Of a stretch of DNA of 64,000 nt, positions 1-10,050 are shown in pieces. The notes below the pieces were generated by a model. That model made no database searches. It saw only the letters and a list, made by a program, of their open reading frames with translations, and was not told where the DNA came from. The stretch comes from Flavobacterium zepuense (GTDB lineage: Bacteria; Bacteroidota; Bacteroidia; Flavobacteriales; Flavobacteriaceae), in contig NZ_VJVZ01000011.1 of NCBI RefSeq assembly GCF_007097145.1, forward strand, positions 1-64,000, read 5' to 3'. A program made the position numbers and the translations under genes. The first letter of the stretch is position 1; each line of letters begins with the position of its first letter.

Positions 1-210
1 AATTTAGTTGTTTGATATTGAAAATGAGTAATGTATGTTTAATATTATAAAGTTATAGTTTCTAAAATATTCAAAATAGTAATATCCCATTCAAAAAAAC
101 AAAATACGGACTAAATATATAACGTTTTTATGATTTATTTAGGAAAATACATCAAAAAAATAAAAAAACAGTATAAAAATGAGATACTGCCCTTATCTAT
201 AAAAGTAAAA
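1..210. other. AT-rich non-coding stretch
   Basis: The first 210 bases are very AT-rich, with several poly-A runs. No open reading frame, RNA gene or clear promoter is visible. The stretch ends at the terminator of the large surface-protein gene that reads towards it. Confidence 0.6.
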
Positions 211-240
211 AAAACTCCCGCCCTAAATAGAACGGGAGAA
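211..240 (-). terminator. Rho-independent terminator of the 2304-aa surface protein gene
   Basis: On the minus strand a CTCCCG/CGGGAG stem is followed by an uninterrupted T tract. It lies just after the stop codon at 256. Confidence 0.75.
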
Positions 241-255
241 TTTTTACCAATTTAA

Positions 256-3200
256 TTAATCTTGTCTGTTAATGTAAATCCATCCGGTTTTAGTTTCACC
301 GTTGGCACGCTCAAACATAAAGAAGTATGTACCTGTTGGCAGTTCGTCACCACTATTGGTTTGTCCAAACCACTCGTCTTTGTACATATTTTTACTGTAT
401 ACCTCTTTACCATAACGGTTAAAGATCTCCAGTTTTTTAATATCAAAACCGCTAAGGTCAAAGTTGTCATTTTTACCATCGCCGTTAGGAGAGATACCTT
501 TTTGTACCAGGCAGCTTGCTGAGTCTACAAATGCTTCTGCATTTGCAGGGCAATCGCCGGCTAAAGGAGTTACTTTAACATAGTATGTTTCAGGCTCAGT
601 GTTTGTAACAACTAATGTTGAAGCATCTGTACCTACAACTGTACCGGCACTGTTTGTCCATTCAAACGATACATTATCTGCATTGTGCAGTAAATCCTGC
701 TCAAATGATACTGTTAGGGTATAATTGTTATCAATACATCCCTGAACTACAGATACCACAGGAAGTGCAGTTACTGTAACAGTAGTAGTAGCGGTTACCG
801 AAGGACAATCTGTTGTACCTGCAACAGTATTAGAAACTGTATACGTACCCGGTGTACTTGCAGCAAGGTTAATAACACCTGTTGCACCATCTATTACCAA
901 TCCTGCAGGCGAAGCGGTAAATGTACCGGCAACATCTGTTAATATTGGAGATGGGTTAGTTGTTTCATCCTGGCAGTATGCAGCTGATGCATAGCTAAAT
1001 GTTGGTACCGGGGCAGGAAGTATATTAACTGTAACACTTTCTGTTACCTCGCCACAACCGGCGGCTGCAGCAACAGTATTAGTTACAATATATGTACCTA
1101 CTGCGCTTGTGCCCGGAGTTATAGTTCCTGTTGCAGGATCTATAATAAGGCCTGGAACATCTACCGTAAATATGCCGGCAACGCCACCTGTATTAAGTAC
1201 CGCAGGAACGTTTTCTGCATTTTGGCAAACCGATGCAAATGCATAAGTAAAGCCAGCTACAGGTAGTGTGGTTATAACAACCTGTGTAGTAGCTATTACT
1301 TCCTCACATCCGCCTGCTGCTGCAACTGTATATGTTACAGTATAAGTACCGGCTGTACTTGCAGCAAGGTCTATATCTCCTGTAGTTGCATTGATAACAA
1401 CAGCACTATCGGCAGAATAAACACCACCTAAAGCGCCTGTTTGTGTAACAGTAGCTGTACCTGCATTAGAGCAGTATGGTGAGTTAGCATACGATATTGC
1501 AGCAACCGGTTGTGTTGTAATAACAACCTCTGTAGTTGCAGTAACTTCGGCACATGGGCCAGAAGCGGCTATGGTATAGGTTATAATATAAGTACCAGGA
1601 GTTGCTGTTGTAACATCAATTTCACCTGTTACAGGGTCTATAGCAAGGCCATTGTCTGCACTATAAGTTCCGCCTAAAGTACCGTTAACCGGTAGTGGCT
1701 CAACAGTTCCTGCGTTAGAGCAGAAAGTAGTGCTTGGAGTGGTACCATAACCTATTTCAGCTTGTGGCGCTTCTAAAATTTCAACTGTTGTAGTTGTTAC
1801 AAATGCAGGACATGAAGCTGTAGCTGCAAGAGTATACGTTACAGTGTAAGTACCTACAGTGCTATCGGCAAGGTTTATTGTACCTGTAGCAGCATCTATA
1901 GATAAGCCTGCGGTTGATGTATAAACACCACCTGCATTACCTGTTTGTGTAACAGTAGCATCTGTACCGTTAGAGCAGTAAGGGCCTGCATAAGCAATTG
2001 TAGCAGTAGGTGCCGGGGCAACGGTAATAACCCATTGTACTGTTTGCGTACAAGAAATTACATCGCTATCGGCAATAACTACATAAAGTGTTTGTGTAGA
2101 TGCTGTAAATACTGAACCATCTGCGATAGGGTTAGCGTTTACGTTTGCATCTGCCTGAGACGTGTAAACGCCTACAACCTCATATTGATTAGGATCAAGA
2201 TCACCTAAAAGTACATCGTAATCTACTGTTAAAGATGCAGTACCATTTGAGCCACAAAGTGTTACAGGATCTGGTGTTGGAGCAACAAATGTTGGGCTTA
2301 ACGCAACGGTAAACTGATCTGTAATTACTTCAGTTGTAGGCTGGTTAGGATATGTTACAACAACGCTGTATACGTGTGTACCAAGTTCTGTAACATGAAT
2401 AGTTTCAGAATCGTCATCTGATTCCACTACTTCAGGATCAGTAATTTCCTCACCATCCATAAACCACTGATAGCTAAAGCCTGAGAAATCTGTAGGGTTG
2501 CCAATAGTTGCTGTTATATCAGCTTCATCGGCAGCACATAATATCTGGTCTGCACCAAGTTCTACAGTAATATCACAGCTTGTAGCACCAGCGCCCGGAG
2601 CGTTGATGTTAGTTTGCGTAAGGGTTATATTACCGGCCTGGCCGTTAAAGTTTGTTAAAAGTAACGCATATACCTGGCCAGCCTGTGTATTAGCTAAAGA
2701 GAAAATCTCAGTTGCTGATGCAGAGTAGCTACATGCTACTATTAGCGGGTTAGCACCCGGTACAAGCTCTATCTGGCTACAAGCATCAAGTTGAGATGTA
2801 AACGGCCCAAAGGCTGCAAAGTCAACATCAATAGGCGTGCCTGCGTTGCTTACCTGTGTAAGGGTAAAGTTAAGATTACCAGGAGAGTCTACAGTGAGGT
2901 AATACCATATAGGGTTAGGCGTACTGCCTAAACAGCCAATAGAACCGTAACCTGTAACTCCTGTAGAGTTAACAACAGGTACACCGCTATCGCCTGCACA
3001 GAAAGGTTCTGCATCACCAGGGCCTACTGTAGGGGTTGTAAAGTTGGTTTGCACCCAGTCGCTAAAACCATTTACAGAAGGACATACCGCTCTAACATAT
3101 ACCGTATATTGAGTAGATACTGTTAATCCTTCCTGTATATATTCCGGAGAAGTAACCACAGTACCTGATGTAGGTGTCGGGGCACTTGCAGGTAATACAA

Positions 3201-6200
3201 CAACTTCCCATGAAGTTTCAGATCCATCAGGAGTCCATGAGAATGAAGCACCCGTACCTGATAAACATGTAACAGAAAGATCTAAAGGATCCGGGCATAA
3301 TGGGTCTGTTTCATGCTGGTAAGGGCCGGCCCATGTACTGTTGCTTGTAGTGCTACAAATTGTACGAACATAAATATCATATGCTGTACTTGCTGTAAGC
3401 TCATCTATAACAGCCTCCGGTGTAGTTGTGGCAATTACGTTTGTAGTTGGAGTTTCGCCCGGAGCATCGCCACCGGCTACAGTATAATACACTTCGTAAG
3501 TAGCACCTACAATTACAGATGGTGTCCACTCTACATCAATGGTAGTTGTAGTTTCATCCGTTATGGTAACACCTGCCGGAGGTAAACATGCAGGGAAAAG
3601 ACAATCTACTTCGCCTACAAAGAGCATAGAGTTTTGTGTGCCTGTACCCGCTGGTTTTGTATAAAGCGTTTGTGTGAATGGGTTTACAATTGATACACCT
3701 ACCTCGCCGGCAAAATTTCCGCCTGCGTTCCAGTATAATTCAAAAGGAACACCATTACATAAAGGAACCTGTACCGTTACAGGGCCAACGCCTGTTGTAA
3801 ATGTAGAACCTATAGTTGCAACAGGTATACCGTTTTGAGATACTGTCATGGTATTGCCATTCCAGCCATCGCCCCAAGAGTCTGTCATTACAAAGCTATA
3901 GTTACATTGTGTTGACGGGTCGCATATAGGAGTGTTAAATAATATTGGGCCAGACCATAAACTCTTATCGTCATCGGCACATACTGCCCTTACATAGTAA
4001 TTGTACTGTGTAGCGGCTGTAAGTGTGGTAATAGTATAAGGAGGAGCCGTAGTAACAGTAGTACCTACTGTAGAAGCCGTAGGAGCCGGTTGTGTACTTG
4101 GCACTACATAAACTTCCCATGCAGTTGCCGTACCCTGGTTAGTCCAGTTAAGAACTGCCTGAGTTTCTGTAATACCGGATACGGTTAACGCAGTTGGCTG
4201 CGGACATGTAATAATGCTAAAGTTAACATTATCTATAGCTGCTGGTGGCTGTGTACCTATAATTCCGTCGTTTCTCCACTCAAATACAAGTCGCATTGTG
4301 CTGTTTGCATAAGTAGATACGTTTTGTACAACGCTAACGTTTGTCCAGGCAGCACTGCCCACAAGGTTACCACCTATTTGTATACGGTTAGTGCCTGGAG
4401 CAATTTGTGTACCCGCAGTTGGGGTAAATGTTGTAGGAACAAGCCATACCCTAATGTAGTCAAAGTTGTTTTCGCCAACATTTTTCCATGAGAAAGCAAG
4501 GTTAGCATCTGTAGTACCGGCAGGAATAACTATATCCCTGTATGCCTGTACAACCGATGATGCATTTGTTGTATAAGCGTTACTTACACCATTATCATTC
4601 GTTACGTATAACGAGTGTGTAGGGCTAAGGCTTGTTGCCGTACCTATTGCCCATTTGTTGGTTTGTGTACCGTTGTTAAGTGTCCAGTTACCGTTATCTG
4701 TACCTTCAAAATCCTGAACATAATCAGTTACAGCAGGAATTTGCGGTGTTGTAAAGCTAACAGGGCCTGTCCATAAGCTTACTCCATCGTCTGTACCACA
4801 ATTACTTCTTACCCAGAAATAGTAAGTTGTAGATGGTGTAAGCGGAGTTTGTGTATAAGTGGTTGCGGTTACCGTTGTAACAGGAGTTGTGCTTGCAGTA
4901 GGAGCTGTATTGGTTGTAGACCAATATACATCATACGATTCTGCACCTCCCGAAGGGCCTGTCCATGTGTAAGTAGCAGCACTATCTGTAAGTGTACTGA
5001 TAGTTAAAGCTGTTGGCTGAGAACATGTAATAACACTAAGGTTAATGTTATCTATAGCGGCCGGTGGGTTACTACCGCCACTTGTATCATCCCTCCACTC
5101 AAAAACCAGCCTCATTGTGCCATTTATGTATGGGGTAGTTGTAAGAAGTGTGTTAACCGTTGTCCAGTTGCTGTTGCCAACAAGTGGGCCTGCCACCATT
5201 ATACGATCGGCAGCTGCAGTAATTTGCTGGCCTACTGTAGGGGCAAAACTTGCAGGAACCTGCCATACTCTAATATAATCCCATCCTGTTTCACCTAAAT
5301 TCTTCCAATCGAAAGAAAGGTTAGTCTGATCAGCCCCTGCAGGAACTGCGAAATCCCTGTAAGCATGAACCACAGATGCCTGAGTGTTGTTATAGGCATT
5401 TGTAACACCAGCGGTGTTAGATATATACAATGAGTGTGTACCGCCATTTGATGTTGCAGTACCTACATACCATTGGTTAGGCTGGTTACCATTGCTTAAA
5501 GACCATCCTGTAGGAGTGGTTTCAAAATCCTGTGTGTAGTTTAATGTTGCAGGAACCTGCGTTGTCATAAAACTATAAGGGCCTGCCCAGGCACTAAAAG
5601 TACCGTTGCCGCAATCGGCACGTACATAGTACTCATAAGCCGTAGCTTCTGTAAAAGCAACGCCACCTGGCGTAGTAGCAGATACAGGGTAGTTAGTATT
5701 TGTAGTTACTGTAGTACCTGCACCTGTAGGTATGCCAGATCCCGGGTTTTGTACCACAAGCTGCCATGATGTGGCGGTGCTTGGGTTAGACCACGATAAG
5801 TTTGCAGATGTTGCTGTTGCCCCTGTTGTAGGAAGCCCTACCGGTGGTGCACAGTTTACCTGCTGTATAGTTAGTGTATATGGGGTAGTTTGTGGCGTAG
5901 CCCATGTAGAGATAACTATATAATAAGTTGTATTTGCCGTTACTGATAACGATGGAATATTAAGGGGTACTGCCGCCGATGATGATGCACCGCCTACGCA
6001 GCTTACACCTACGTTTGCACAACTGTTGTATACAAACACACCTGTCCATGCACCGTTATTAGTTACATCTATACTAATTACACCTGTAGTAGTAGGGGTA
6101 TAAGCATAAAATACATCATTACCGTTTAGGTAAGGGCTTGTAGTACCACAGCCGGTTGCTCCCGGGCTGTTCTCTACAGTATCGCCATAGTTAGATGTGT

Positions 6201-7170
6201 TATCTGTAGTAGAGTAAGGTATGCTACCTACAACAATAGGCGAGCCACAGGCTTCTCCTACCGCAGTGGTACTAAAGTTAAAAGGGCCTACCCAGATACT
6301 TTCTCCACCGTCAGAACACAATGCCTTAACATAGTATTTATAATCAGTGTTCTCTGTAAGTGTTACACCGCTGCCTGCAGTTCCTGCAGGGAAAGGCAAT
6401 GTACCTGTATAAGTTACACCCACTCCTGTAGGTACGGCTGTTACTGGTAAAACCTCAATTTCCCAAGAGGTTGCGCCACTTGGGTTAGCCCAGCTAAGGT
6501 TAGCTGTAGTAGTTGTAATGCCAGTGGCTGTAAGTGCACTTGGATCCTGGCACTTAGCGGTTACTTTTACATTATCTATAGCCCATCGCTCTGCGTTATC
6601 TCCTTCCATTACAAAGGCAATATACCTAAATGAGCCGGCCATGGTAGCAGGCAGGTCTAACGTTTTTTCTGCCCAGGCCTGTTGCGTAGGGTTTATCTGA
6701 AGTTCTGTCCAGGTAACCTGCGGAGTGCCAAAGTTAGCCGTGTTGGTTTGGTTCGCCACGCTGTCGTCTGCCTCGGCAACGGGGTTAGATACGTATATTT
6801 TAAATGAAGATCCCTGATCGGCATTAAAAAATAAACGAGAATAAAAATGCAACTGAGGATTAGTTGGCATTTCAATAAGTGGCGTTATAAGCCAGTCTGT
6901 TGCAACAGTTGTAGGTGCAACGTTTTCACGGTCAAGAAACGCCGAGTGCGTTCCTTCAAATGCAGGCTGTGCAGCACCGCCATTGCCCTGAATCCACCAT
7001 ACGGTAGGGCCATTGGCCTCGCTTACTAAAGCCCATCCGGCGGGCCCGCCAGCCCCCGAACCTGTTTGTGTAGTCCACGTGCCTTCAAATCCCTCCTCGG
7101 GTAACCCGGGTTGTGCGTAAGCACAGAGTGAAAGACAAAACATGAAAAACAAAAGGGTAATTTTTTTCAT
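256..7170 (-). CDS. Giant secreted Fn3/adhesin-like protein, T9SS type B sorting domain
   Basis: A 2304-aa protein with a Sec signal peptide (about residues 1-19, cut before QPG). Next comes a choice-of-anchor/MAM-like domain (~25-205), then several fibronectin-III modules ending in FxT motifs and a pre-peptidase-C-like stretch (~305-440). Two more anchor-like domains follow (~540-710 and ~815-985; both contain 'AIDN(I/V)N' and 'RLVFEWR'). A DSWGDGWNG module sits near residue 1098, then more Fn3 and Ig-like regions. Five tandem ~80-residue repeats with paired cysteines cover about 1715-2135. The last ~85 residues (SPNGDGKNDNF, then GxELPTGTYFF) are the gliding-motility-associated CHU_C type B signal. 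By family knowledge the protein is exported by T9SS to the cell surface or medium; adhesion or polymer binding is inferred. No catalytic domain was recognised. The gene stands alone, with a terminator behind it. Confidence 0.9.
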   Translation of the reverse strand: MKKITLLFFMFCLSLCAYAQPGLPEEGFEGTWTTQTGSGAGGPAGWALVSEANGPTVWWIQGNGGAAQPAFEGTHSAFLDRENVAPTTVATDWLITPLIEMPTNPQLHFYSRLFFNADQGSSFKIYVSNPVAEADDSVANQTNTANFGTPQVTWTELQINPTQQAWAEKTLDLPATMAGSFRYIAFVMEGDNAERWAIDNVKVTAKCQDPSALTATGITTTTANLSWANPSGATSWEIEVLPVTAVPTGVGVTYTGTLPFPAGTAGSGVTLTENTDYKYYVKALCSDGGESIWVGPFNFSTTAVGEACGSPIVVGSIPYSTTDNTSNYGDTVENSPGATGCGTTSPYLNGNDVFYAYTPTTTGVISIDVTNNGAWTGVFVYNSCANVGVSCVGGASSSAAVPLNIPSLSVTANTTYYIVISTWATPQTTPYTLTIQQVNCAPPVGLPTTGATATSANLSWSNPSTATSWQLVVQNPGSGIPTGAGTTVTTNTNYPVSATTPGGVAFTEATAYEYYVRADCGNGTFSAWAGPYSFMTTQVPATLNYTQDFETTPTGWSLSNGNQPNQWYVGTATSNGGTHSLYISNTAGVTNAYNNTQASVVHAYRDFAVPAGADQTNLSFDWKNLGETGWDYIRVWQVPASFAPTVGQQITAAADRIMVAGPLVGNSNWTTVNTLLTTTPYINGTMRLVFEWRDDTSGGSNPPAAIDNINLSVITCSQPTALTISTLTDSAATYTWTGPSGGAESYDVYWSTTNTAPTASTTPVTTVTATTYTQTPLTPSTTYYFWVRSNCGTDDGVSLWTGPVSFTTPQIPAVTDYVQDFEGTDNGNWTLNNGTQTNKWAIGTATSLSPTHSLYVTNDNGVSNAYTTNASSVVQAYRDIVIPAGTTDANLAFSWKNVGENNFDYIRVWLVPTTFTPTAGTQIAPGTNRIQIGGNLVGSAAWTNVSVVQNVSTYANSTMRLVFEWRNDGIIGTQPPAAIDNVNFSIITCPQPTALTVSGITETQAVLNWTNQGTATAWEVYVVPSTQPAPTASTVGTTVTTAPPYTITTLTAATQYNYYVRAVCADDDKSLWSGPILFNTPICDPSTQCNYSFVMTDSWGDGWNGNTMTVSQNGIPVATIGSTFTTGVGPVTVQVPLCNGVPFELYWNAGGNFAGEVGVSIVNPFTQTLYTKPAGTGTQNSMLFVGEVDCLFPACLPPAGVTITDETTTTIDVEWTPSVIVGATYEVYYTVAGGDAPGETPTTNVIATTTPEAVIDELTASTAYDIYVRTICSTTSNSTWAGPYQHETDPLCPDPLDLSVTCLSGTGASFSWTPDGSETSWEVVVLPASAPTPTSGTVVTSPEYIQEGLTVSTQYTVYVRAVCPSVNGFSDWVQTNFTTPTVGPGDAEPFCAGDSGVPVVNSTGVTGYGSIGCLGSTPNPIWYYLTVDSPGNLNFTLTQVSNAGTPIDVDFAAFGPFTSQLDACSQIELVPGANPLIVACSYSASATEIFSLANTQAGQVYALLLTNFNGQAGNITLTQTNINAPGAGATSCDITVELGADQILCAADEADITATIGNPTDFSGFSYQWFMDGEEITDPEVVESDDDSETIHVTELGTHVYSVVVTYPNQPTTEVITDQFTVALSPTFVAPTPDPVTLCGSNGTASLTVDYDVLLGDLDPNQYEVVGVYTSQADANVNANPIADGSVFTASTQTLYVVIADSDVISCTQTVQWVITVAPAPTATIAYAGPYCSNGTDATVTQTGNAGGVYTSTAGLSIDAATGTINLADSTVGTYTVTYTLAATASCPAFVTTTTVEILEAPQAEIGYGTTPSTTFCSNAGTVEPLPVNGTLGGTYSADNGLAIDPVTGEIDVTTATPGTYIITYTIAASGPCAEVTATTEVVITTQPVAAISYANSPYCSNAGTATVTQTGALGGVYSADSAVVINATTGDIDLAASTAGTYTVTYTVAAAGGCEEVIATTQVVITTLPVAGFTYAFASVCQNAENVPAVLNTGGVAGIFTVDVPGLIIDPATGTITPGTSAVGTYIVTNTVAAAAGCGEVTESVTVNILPAPVPTFSYASAAYCQDETTNPSPILTDVAGTFTASPAGLVIDGATGVINLAASTPGTYTVSNTVAGTTDCPSVTATTTVTVTALPVVSVVQGCIDNNYTLTVSFEQDLLHNADNVSFEWTNSAGTVVGTDASTLVVTNTEPETYYVKVTPLAGDCPANAEAFVDSASCLVQKGISPNGDGKNDNFDLSGFDIKKLEIFNRYGKEVYSKNMYKDEWFGQTNSGDELPTGTYFFMFERANGETKTGWIYINRQD
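760..2022 (-). repeat. Five tandem ~245-bp repeats inside the giant surface protein
   Basis: Five consecutive units each encode about 80 residues of one pattern: an aromatic start (I/F-x-Y), a YC or VC cysteine, GG-x-(Y/F), G-x-I near the middle, GTY(T/I)VT and a second cysteine. The units are diverged at DNA level, which points to an old duplication. Confidence 0.7.
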
Positions 7171-7310
7171 AGTTTTTTAGGTTTAAGAAAATTTAATCTT
7201 CAAATTTATAAAAATATAACATATGGTTAACGTTATGTTGAATTTTAACAGAAAAATTTCTTTTTGCGCTTTTTTATAATAATGTAAAAATTAAATGGGC
7301 TTAATTTTTG

Positions 7311-7318
7311 TAAATTTG
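7311..7318 (+). promoter_or_regulatory. -7 element (TAAATTTG) for hflX
   Basis: Matches the Bacteroidetes TAnnTTTG -7 consensus 21 bases before the hflX ATG. No clear -33 TTG was seen at the expected distance. Confidence 0.45.
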
Positions 7319-7339
7319 TAAAACAATATAATGTGATAT

Positions 7340-8569
7340 ATGCTGGAGAAAGAAACTATTAGCTTTGAAAAAACAATACTTGCGGGTATTATTACAAAAG
7401 AGCAGAACGAAGAAAAATTAACAGAATACTTAGATGAATTAGAATTTTTAACCTATACCGCAGGCGGGCAGGTGGTTAAACGTTTTAATCAAAGGATGGA
7501 GCGCCCCAACCCAAAAACCTTTTTGGGGACCGGAAAAATTGAGGAAATACATCTTTACATTAAAGAACATGATATTAAGACTATTATTTTTGATGATGAG
7601 CTTTCGCCTGCGCAACAAAAGAACATTACCAAAATATTGGACATTAAAGTTTTAGACCGTACTAACCTTATCCTTGATATTTTTGCACAGCGTGCAGAAA
7701 CATCATACGCCCGCACACAGGTAGAGCTGGCACAGTGTATTTACCTGCTGCCACGCCTTAGCGGTATGTGGACCCACCTTGAGCGCCAGCGTGGTGGTAT
7801 AGGTATGCGTGGCCCCGGTGAGACTGAGATTGAGACCGACAGGCGTATTGTGCGCGACCGTATTGCTTTGTTAAAAGAAAAGATTAAAACCATAGACAAG
7901 CAAATGGGTGTGCAGCGCGGCAACCGTGGCGCCATGGTTAGGGTAGCCCTTGTAGGTTACACTAATGTGGGTAAAAGCACCCTTATGAATGTTATTAGTA
8001 AAAGCGAGGTATTTGTAGAGAATAAACTTTTTGCAACGCTTGATACTACCGTGCGTAAAGTGGTTATTAAAAACCTGCCGTTCCTGTTATCTGATACCGT
8101 TGGGTTCATCCGCAAACTGCCTACACAGCTTATCGACTCGTTTAAAAGTACGCTTGACGAGGTTCGTGAAGCCGACTTGCTGTTGCACGTGGTAGACATT
8201 AGCCACCCTGATTTTGAAGACCACATAGCATCTGTGAACCAGATATTGCAGGATATTAAGAGTAATGATAAGCCTACCATAATGGTTTTTAATAAAATAG
8301 ATGCCTATAAGCCGCTTACCATTGATGAAGATGATTTGATTACCGAGAAAACATCACGCCACTACTCGCTGGATGAATGGAAAGCCACATGGATGAGTAC
8401 CGTAGGGCAGGATAAAGCACTGTTTATTAGCGCTACCAACAAAGAGAATTTTGAAGACTTTAGGGAAAAGGTATACGAGGCGGTGCGTGCTATACACATT
8501 AGCCGCTTTCCTTACAACAACTTTTTATACCCTGATTATAAAGACAACCACGCCGAAGAGAAAGAATAA
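7340..8569 (+). CDS. hflX: GTPase HflX
   Basis: A 409-aa protein of usual length for HflX, a ribosome-associated GTPase (TRAFAC class, Obg-HflX group) that splits or rescues stalled ribosomes. The N-terminal HflX domain holds the PNPKTFLGTGKIEE segment. A glycine-rich linker (RGGIGMRGPGETEIE) comes before the G domain, which has G1 GYTNVGKST (~204-212), G3 DTVGF (~251) and G4 NKID (~317). The start follows a TAAATTTG promoter element. The stop codon overlaps the ATG of the next gene by one base (TAATG), so the two are probably translationally coupled. Confidence 0.95.
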   Translation: MLEKETISFEKTILAGIITKEQNEEKLTEYLDELEFLTYTAGGQVVKRFNQRMERPNPKTFLGTGKIEEIHLYIKEHDIKTIIFDDELSPAQQKNITKILDIKVLDRTNLILDIFAQRAETSYARTQVELAQCIYLLPRLSGMWTHLERQRGGIGMRGPGETEIETDRRIVRDRIALLKEKIKTIDKQMGVQRGNRGAMVRVALVGYTNVGKSTLMNVISKSEVFVENKLFATLDTTVRKVVIKNLPFLLSDTVGFIRKLPTQLIDSFKSTLDEVREADLLLHVVDISHPDFEDHIASVNQILQDIKSNDKPTIMVFNKIDAYKPLTIDEDDLITEKTSRHYSLDEWKATWMSTVGQDKALFISATNKENFEDFREKVYEAVRAIHISRFPYNNFLYPDYKDNHAEEKE

Positions 8570-8949
8570 TGGCGACCCTGTTACAAGGCAGTATATTCTG
8601 GAGCTATGATTTTGAGGTAGCCAACCGCAACAGATCTACAGATTTTGGGTATCAATTTAGCGGTACAGGCCCTTTTTATACGCATTGCGGTACTATTGTT
8701 TTGAAAGATGGAGCACTATCAATTTCGGGCGATGTTAATATAGATATGCCTTTAGGCGATATAATACAGCTGTATTTAGGGTTTGATGAAATTTACACGC
8801 CTCTTTTGGCAAAAAACTTCGGACTCTTTTGGAAACCGTTGCGTATAAAAACAAATTATAGCACCCTATACATTATTATAGATTATAATTTTCTTTTCAG
8901 TAAAAATAAAAAGTGGTACAACACGATTGTACAGCTTTTAAGCCCATAA
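8569..8949 (+). CDS. Small conserved-type hypothetical protein coupled to hflX
   Basis: A 126-aa protein that I do not recognise. It has no signal peptide or clear membrane helix, but is rich in aromatic and beta-prone segments (for example TLYIIIDYNF), which suggests a small globular beta-rich fold. Its ATG overlaps the hflX stop (TAATG), and a terminator follows directly, so it is the last gene of a two-gene transcript. The context gives no firm functional clue beyond co-expression with a ribosome-associated GTPase. Base composition matches the neighbours. Confidence 0.7.
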   Translation: MATLLQGSIFWSYDFEVANRNRSTDFGYQFSGTGPFYTHCGTIVLKDGALSISGDVNIDMPLGDIIQLYLGFDEIYTPLLAKNFGLFWKPLRIKTNYSTLYIIIDYNFLFSKNKKWYNTIVQLLSP

Positions 8950-8950
8950 A

Positions 8951-8982
8951 AAAAGCCGCATCCTATTAAGAATGCGGCTTTT
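8951..8982. terminator. Bidirectional terminator between hflX unit and hmu operon
   Basis: An AAAAGCCGCAT/ATGCGGCTTTT perfect 11-bp stem with a 10-base loop, with A and T runs on both sides. It lies between two convergent transcription units. Confidence 0.8.
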
Positions 8983-9001
8983 ACTATTAAAACGGATAAA
9001 A

Positions 9002-10039
9002 TTATAAAGAAGCAACCAGTTCTTTCCACTCCTGCAATTCAGGGATGCCCGGCTTACGCTTGCCAAAGAACTGAACGATAATTTCGCCAAGTTCATTAAA
9101 CACCTCAACAGCGGTAACTTCGCCATCTTCGGTTGGTTTGCGCACTATCCAAACCTGGGCAATTTTGCTCATATCCAGGTGAAGGTTAAAATCAGGGTCC
9201 ATTACATTAAACCACTCGTTGTGCCACATTGTTTTGCGCACGCGGCCGGTGTGTATTTGTATGTTACCCCTGTTGCCTACAAAGCACATAATAGGCAGTT
9301 TGCTTTCGGCAGCGCCTTCAAGCATTTTTACAACCACTTCTTTATCTACTTTTTTAGCAAGGTTTTCGTTTGGAGCAAGGCGAAGCGCCTGTGTACGGGT
9401 TACACCAAACCTTTTTAGCATACCAAAGAACGCGTGAGTATCTTTAAGAGTACTCCATGCAGCCTGAAAACCTTCAACATCAATATCGCTGTCCGGTTTT
9501 TCATCAATTACAAGCGGCACCTCAACCACAGTTTCTTCTGTAGTTTGGTTGTCTGATGTATATTTTGCTACCAAAACATCAAATGCAGCAGCATCGCTAT
9601 CGGCAGTAAGGTATATTTTATGGATGGCAAGGCCGTCTTTACCAAAAAACTGAAGGCTTTTACGGTCGCCGTGCTCGCCTGCTTCAGATACTGCATAAGC
9701 TTTATCCCAGTGTGAAAGGAAAATACGCATATCGATATCCTGGCCTACAAACAATCCTGCAAACGGAGAGCTAAAATCAGGGTTAAGGTAAACACCTTTG
9801 CGTTCGTGCACGCACTCATCGTTACGGGTAAGGCCCATAACTTTGCCAAGGGTCTCTACTTCAGATAAAATAGCGGCAAACTCCGGGCGAAGGCGCGTAA
9901 TGCTTTCTCCTGTTTGTGTGGCAAGAAGTTCTGCCTCGCTAACGCCAAGTTTCTCGGCTGCATTACGTATCCTTAAATGCGGGGTTTCTGCTTTAAGGGC
10001 GTCCCACTGTTGTTTTAATGAATTAACGATTGTACTCAT
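9002..10039 (-). CDS. hmuS: Hemin-degrading/transport factor HmuS (HemS/ChuS family)
   Basis: A 345-aa cytoplasmic protein of typical HemS/ChuS length, built of two related halves (about 20-170 and 190-340). It starts with the family pattern LRIRNAAEKLGVSEAEL. Members bind heme delivered by the inner-membrane importer and degrade it or pass it on. The W-F-N-V-MDPDFNLHL segment near residue 270 is characteristic of the second half. It is the last gene of the hmuTUVS operon, 11 bases after hmuV, and is closed by a bidirectional terminator. Iron control is likely for the family but was not proven from sequence. Confidence 0.9.
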   Translation of the reverse strand: MSTIVNSLKQQWDALKAETPHLRIRNAAEKLGVSEAELLATQTGESITRLRPEFAAILSEVETLGKVMGLTRNDECVHERKGVYLNPDFSSPFAGLFVGQDIDMRIFLSHWDKAYAVSEAGEHGDRKSLQFFGKDGLAIHKIYLTADSDAAAFDVLVAKYTSDNQTTEETVVEVPLVIDEKPDSDIDVEGFQAAWSTLKDTHAFFGMLKRFGVTRTQALRLAPNENLAKKVDKEVVVKMLEGAAESKLPIMCFVGNRGNIQIHTGRVRKTMWHNEWFNVMDPDFNLHLDMSKIAQVWIVRKPTEDGEVTAVEVFNELGEIIVQFFGKRKPGIPELQEWKELVASL

Positions 10040-10050
10040 ATGCTATAAAA

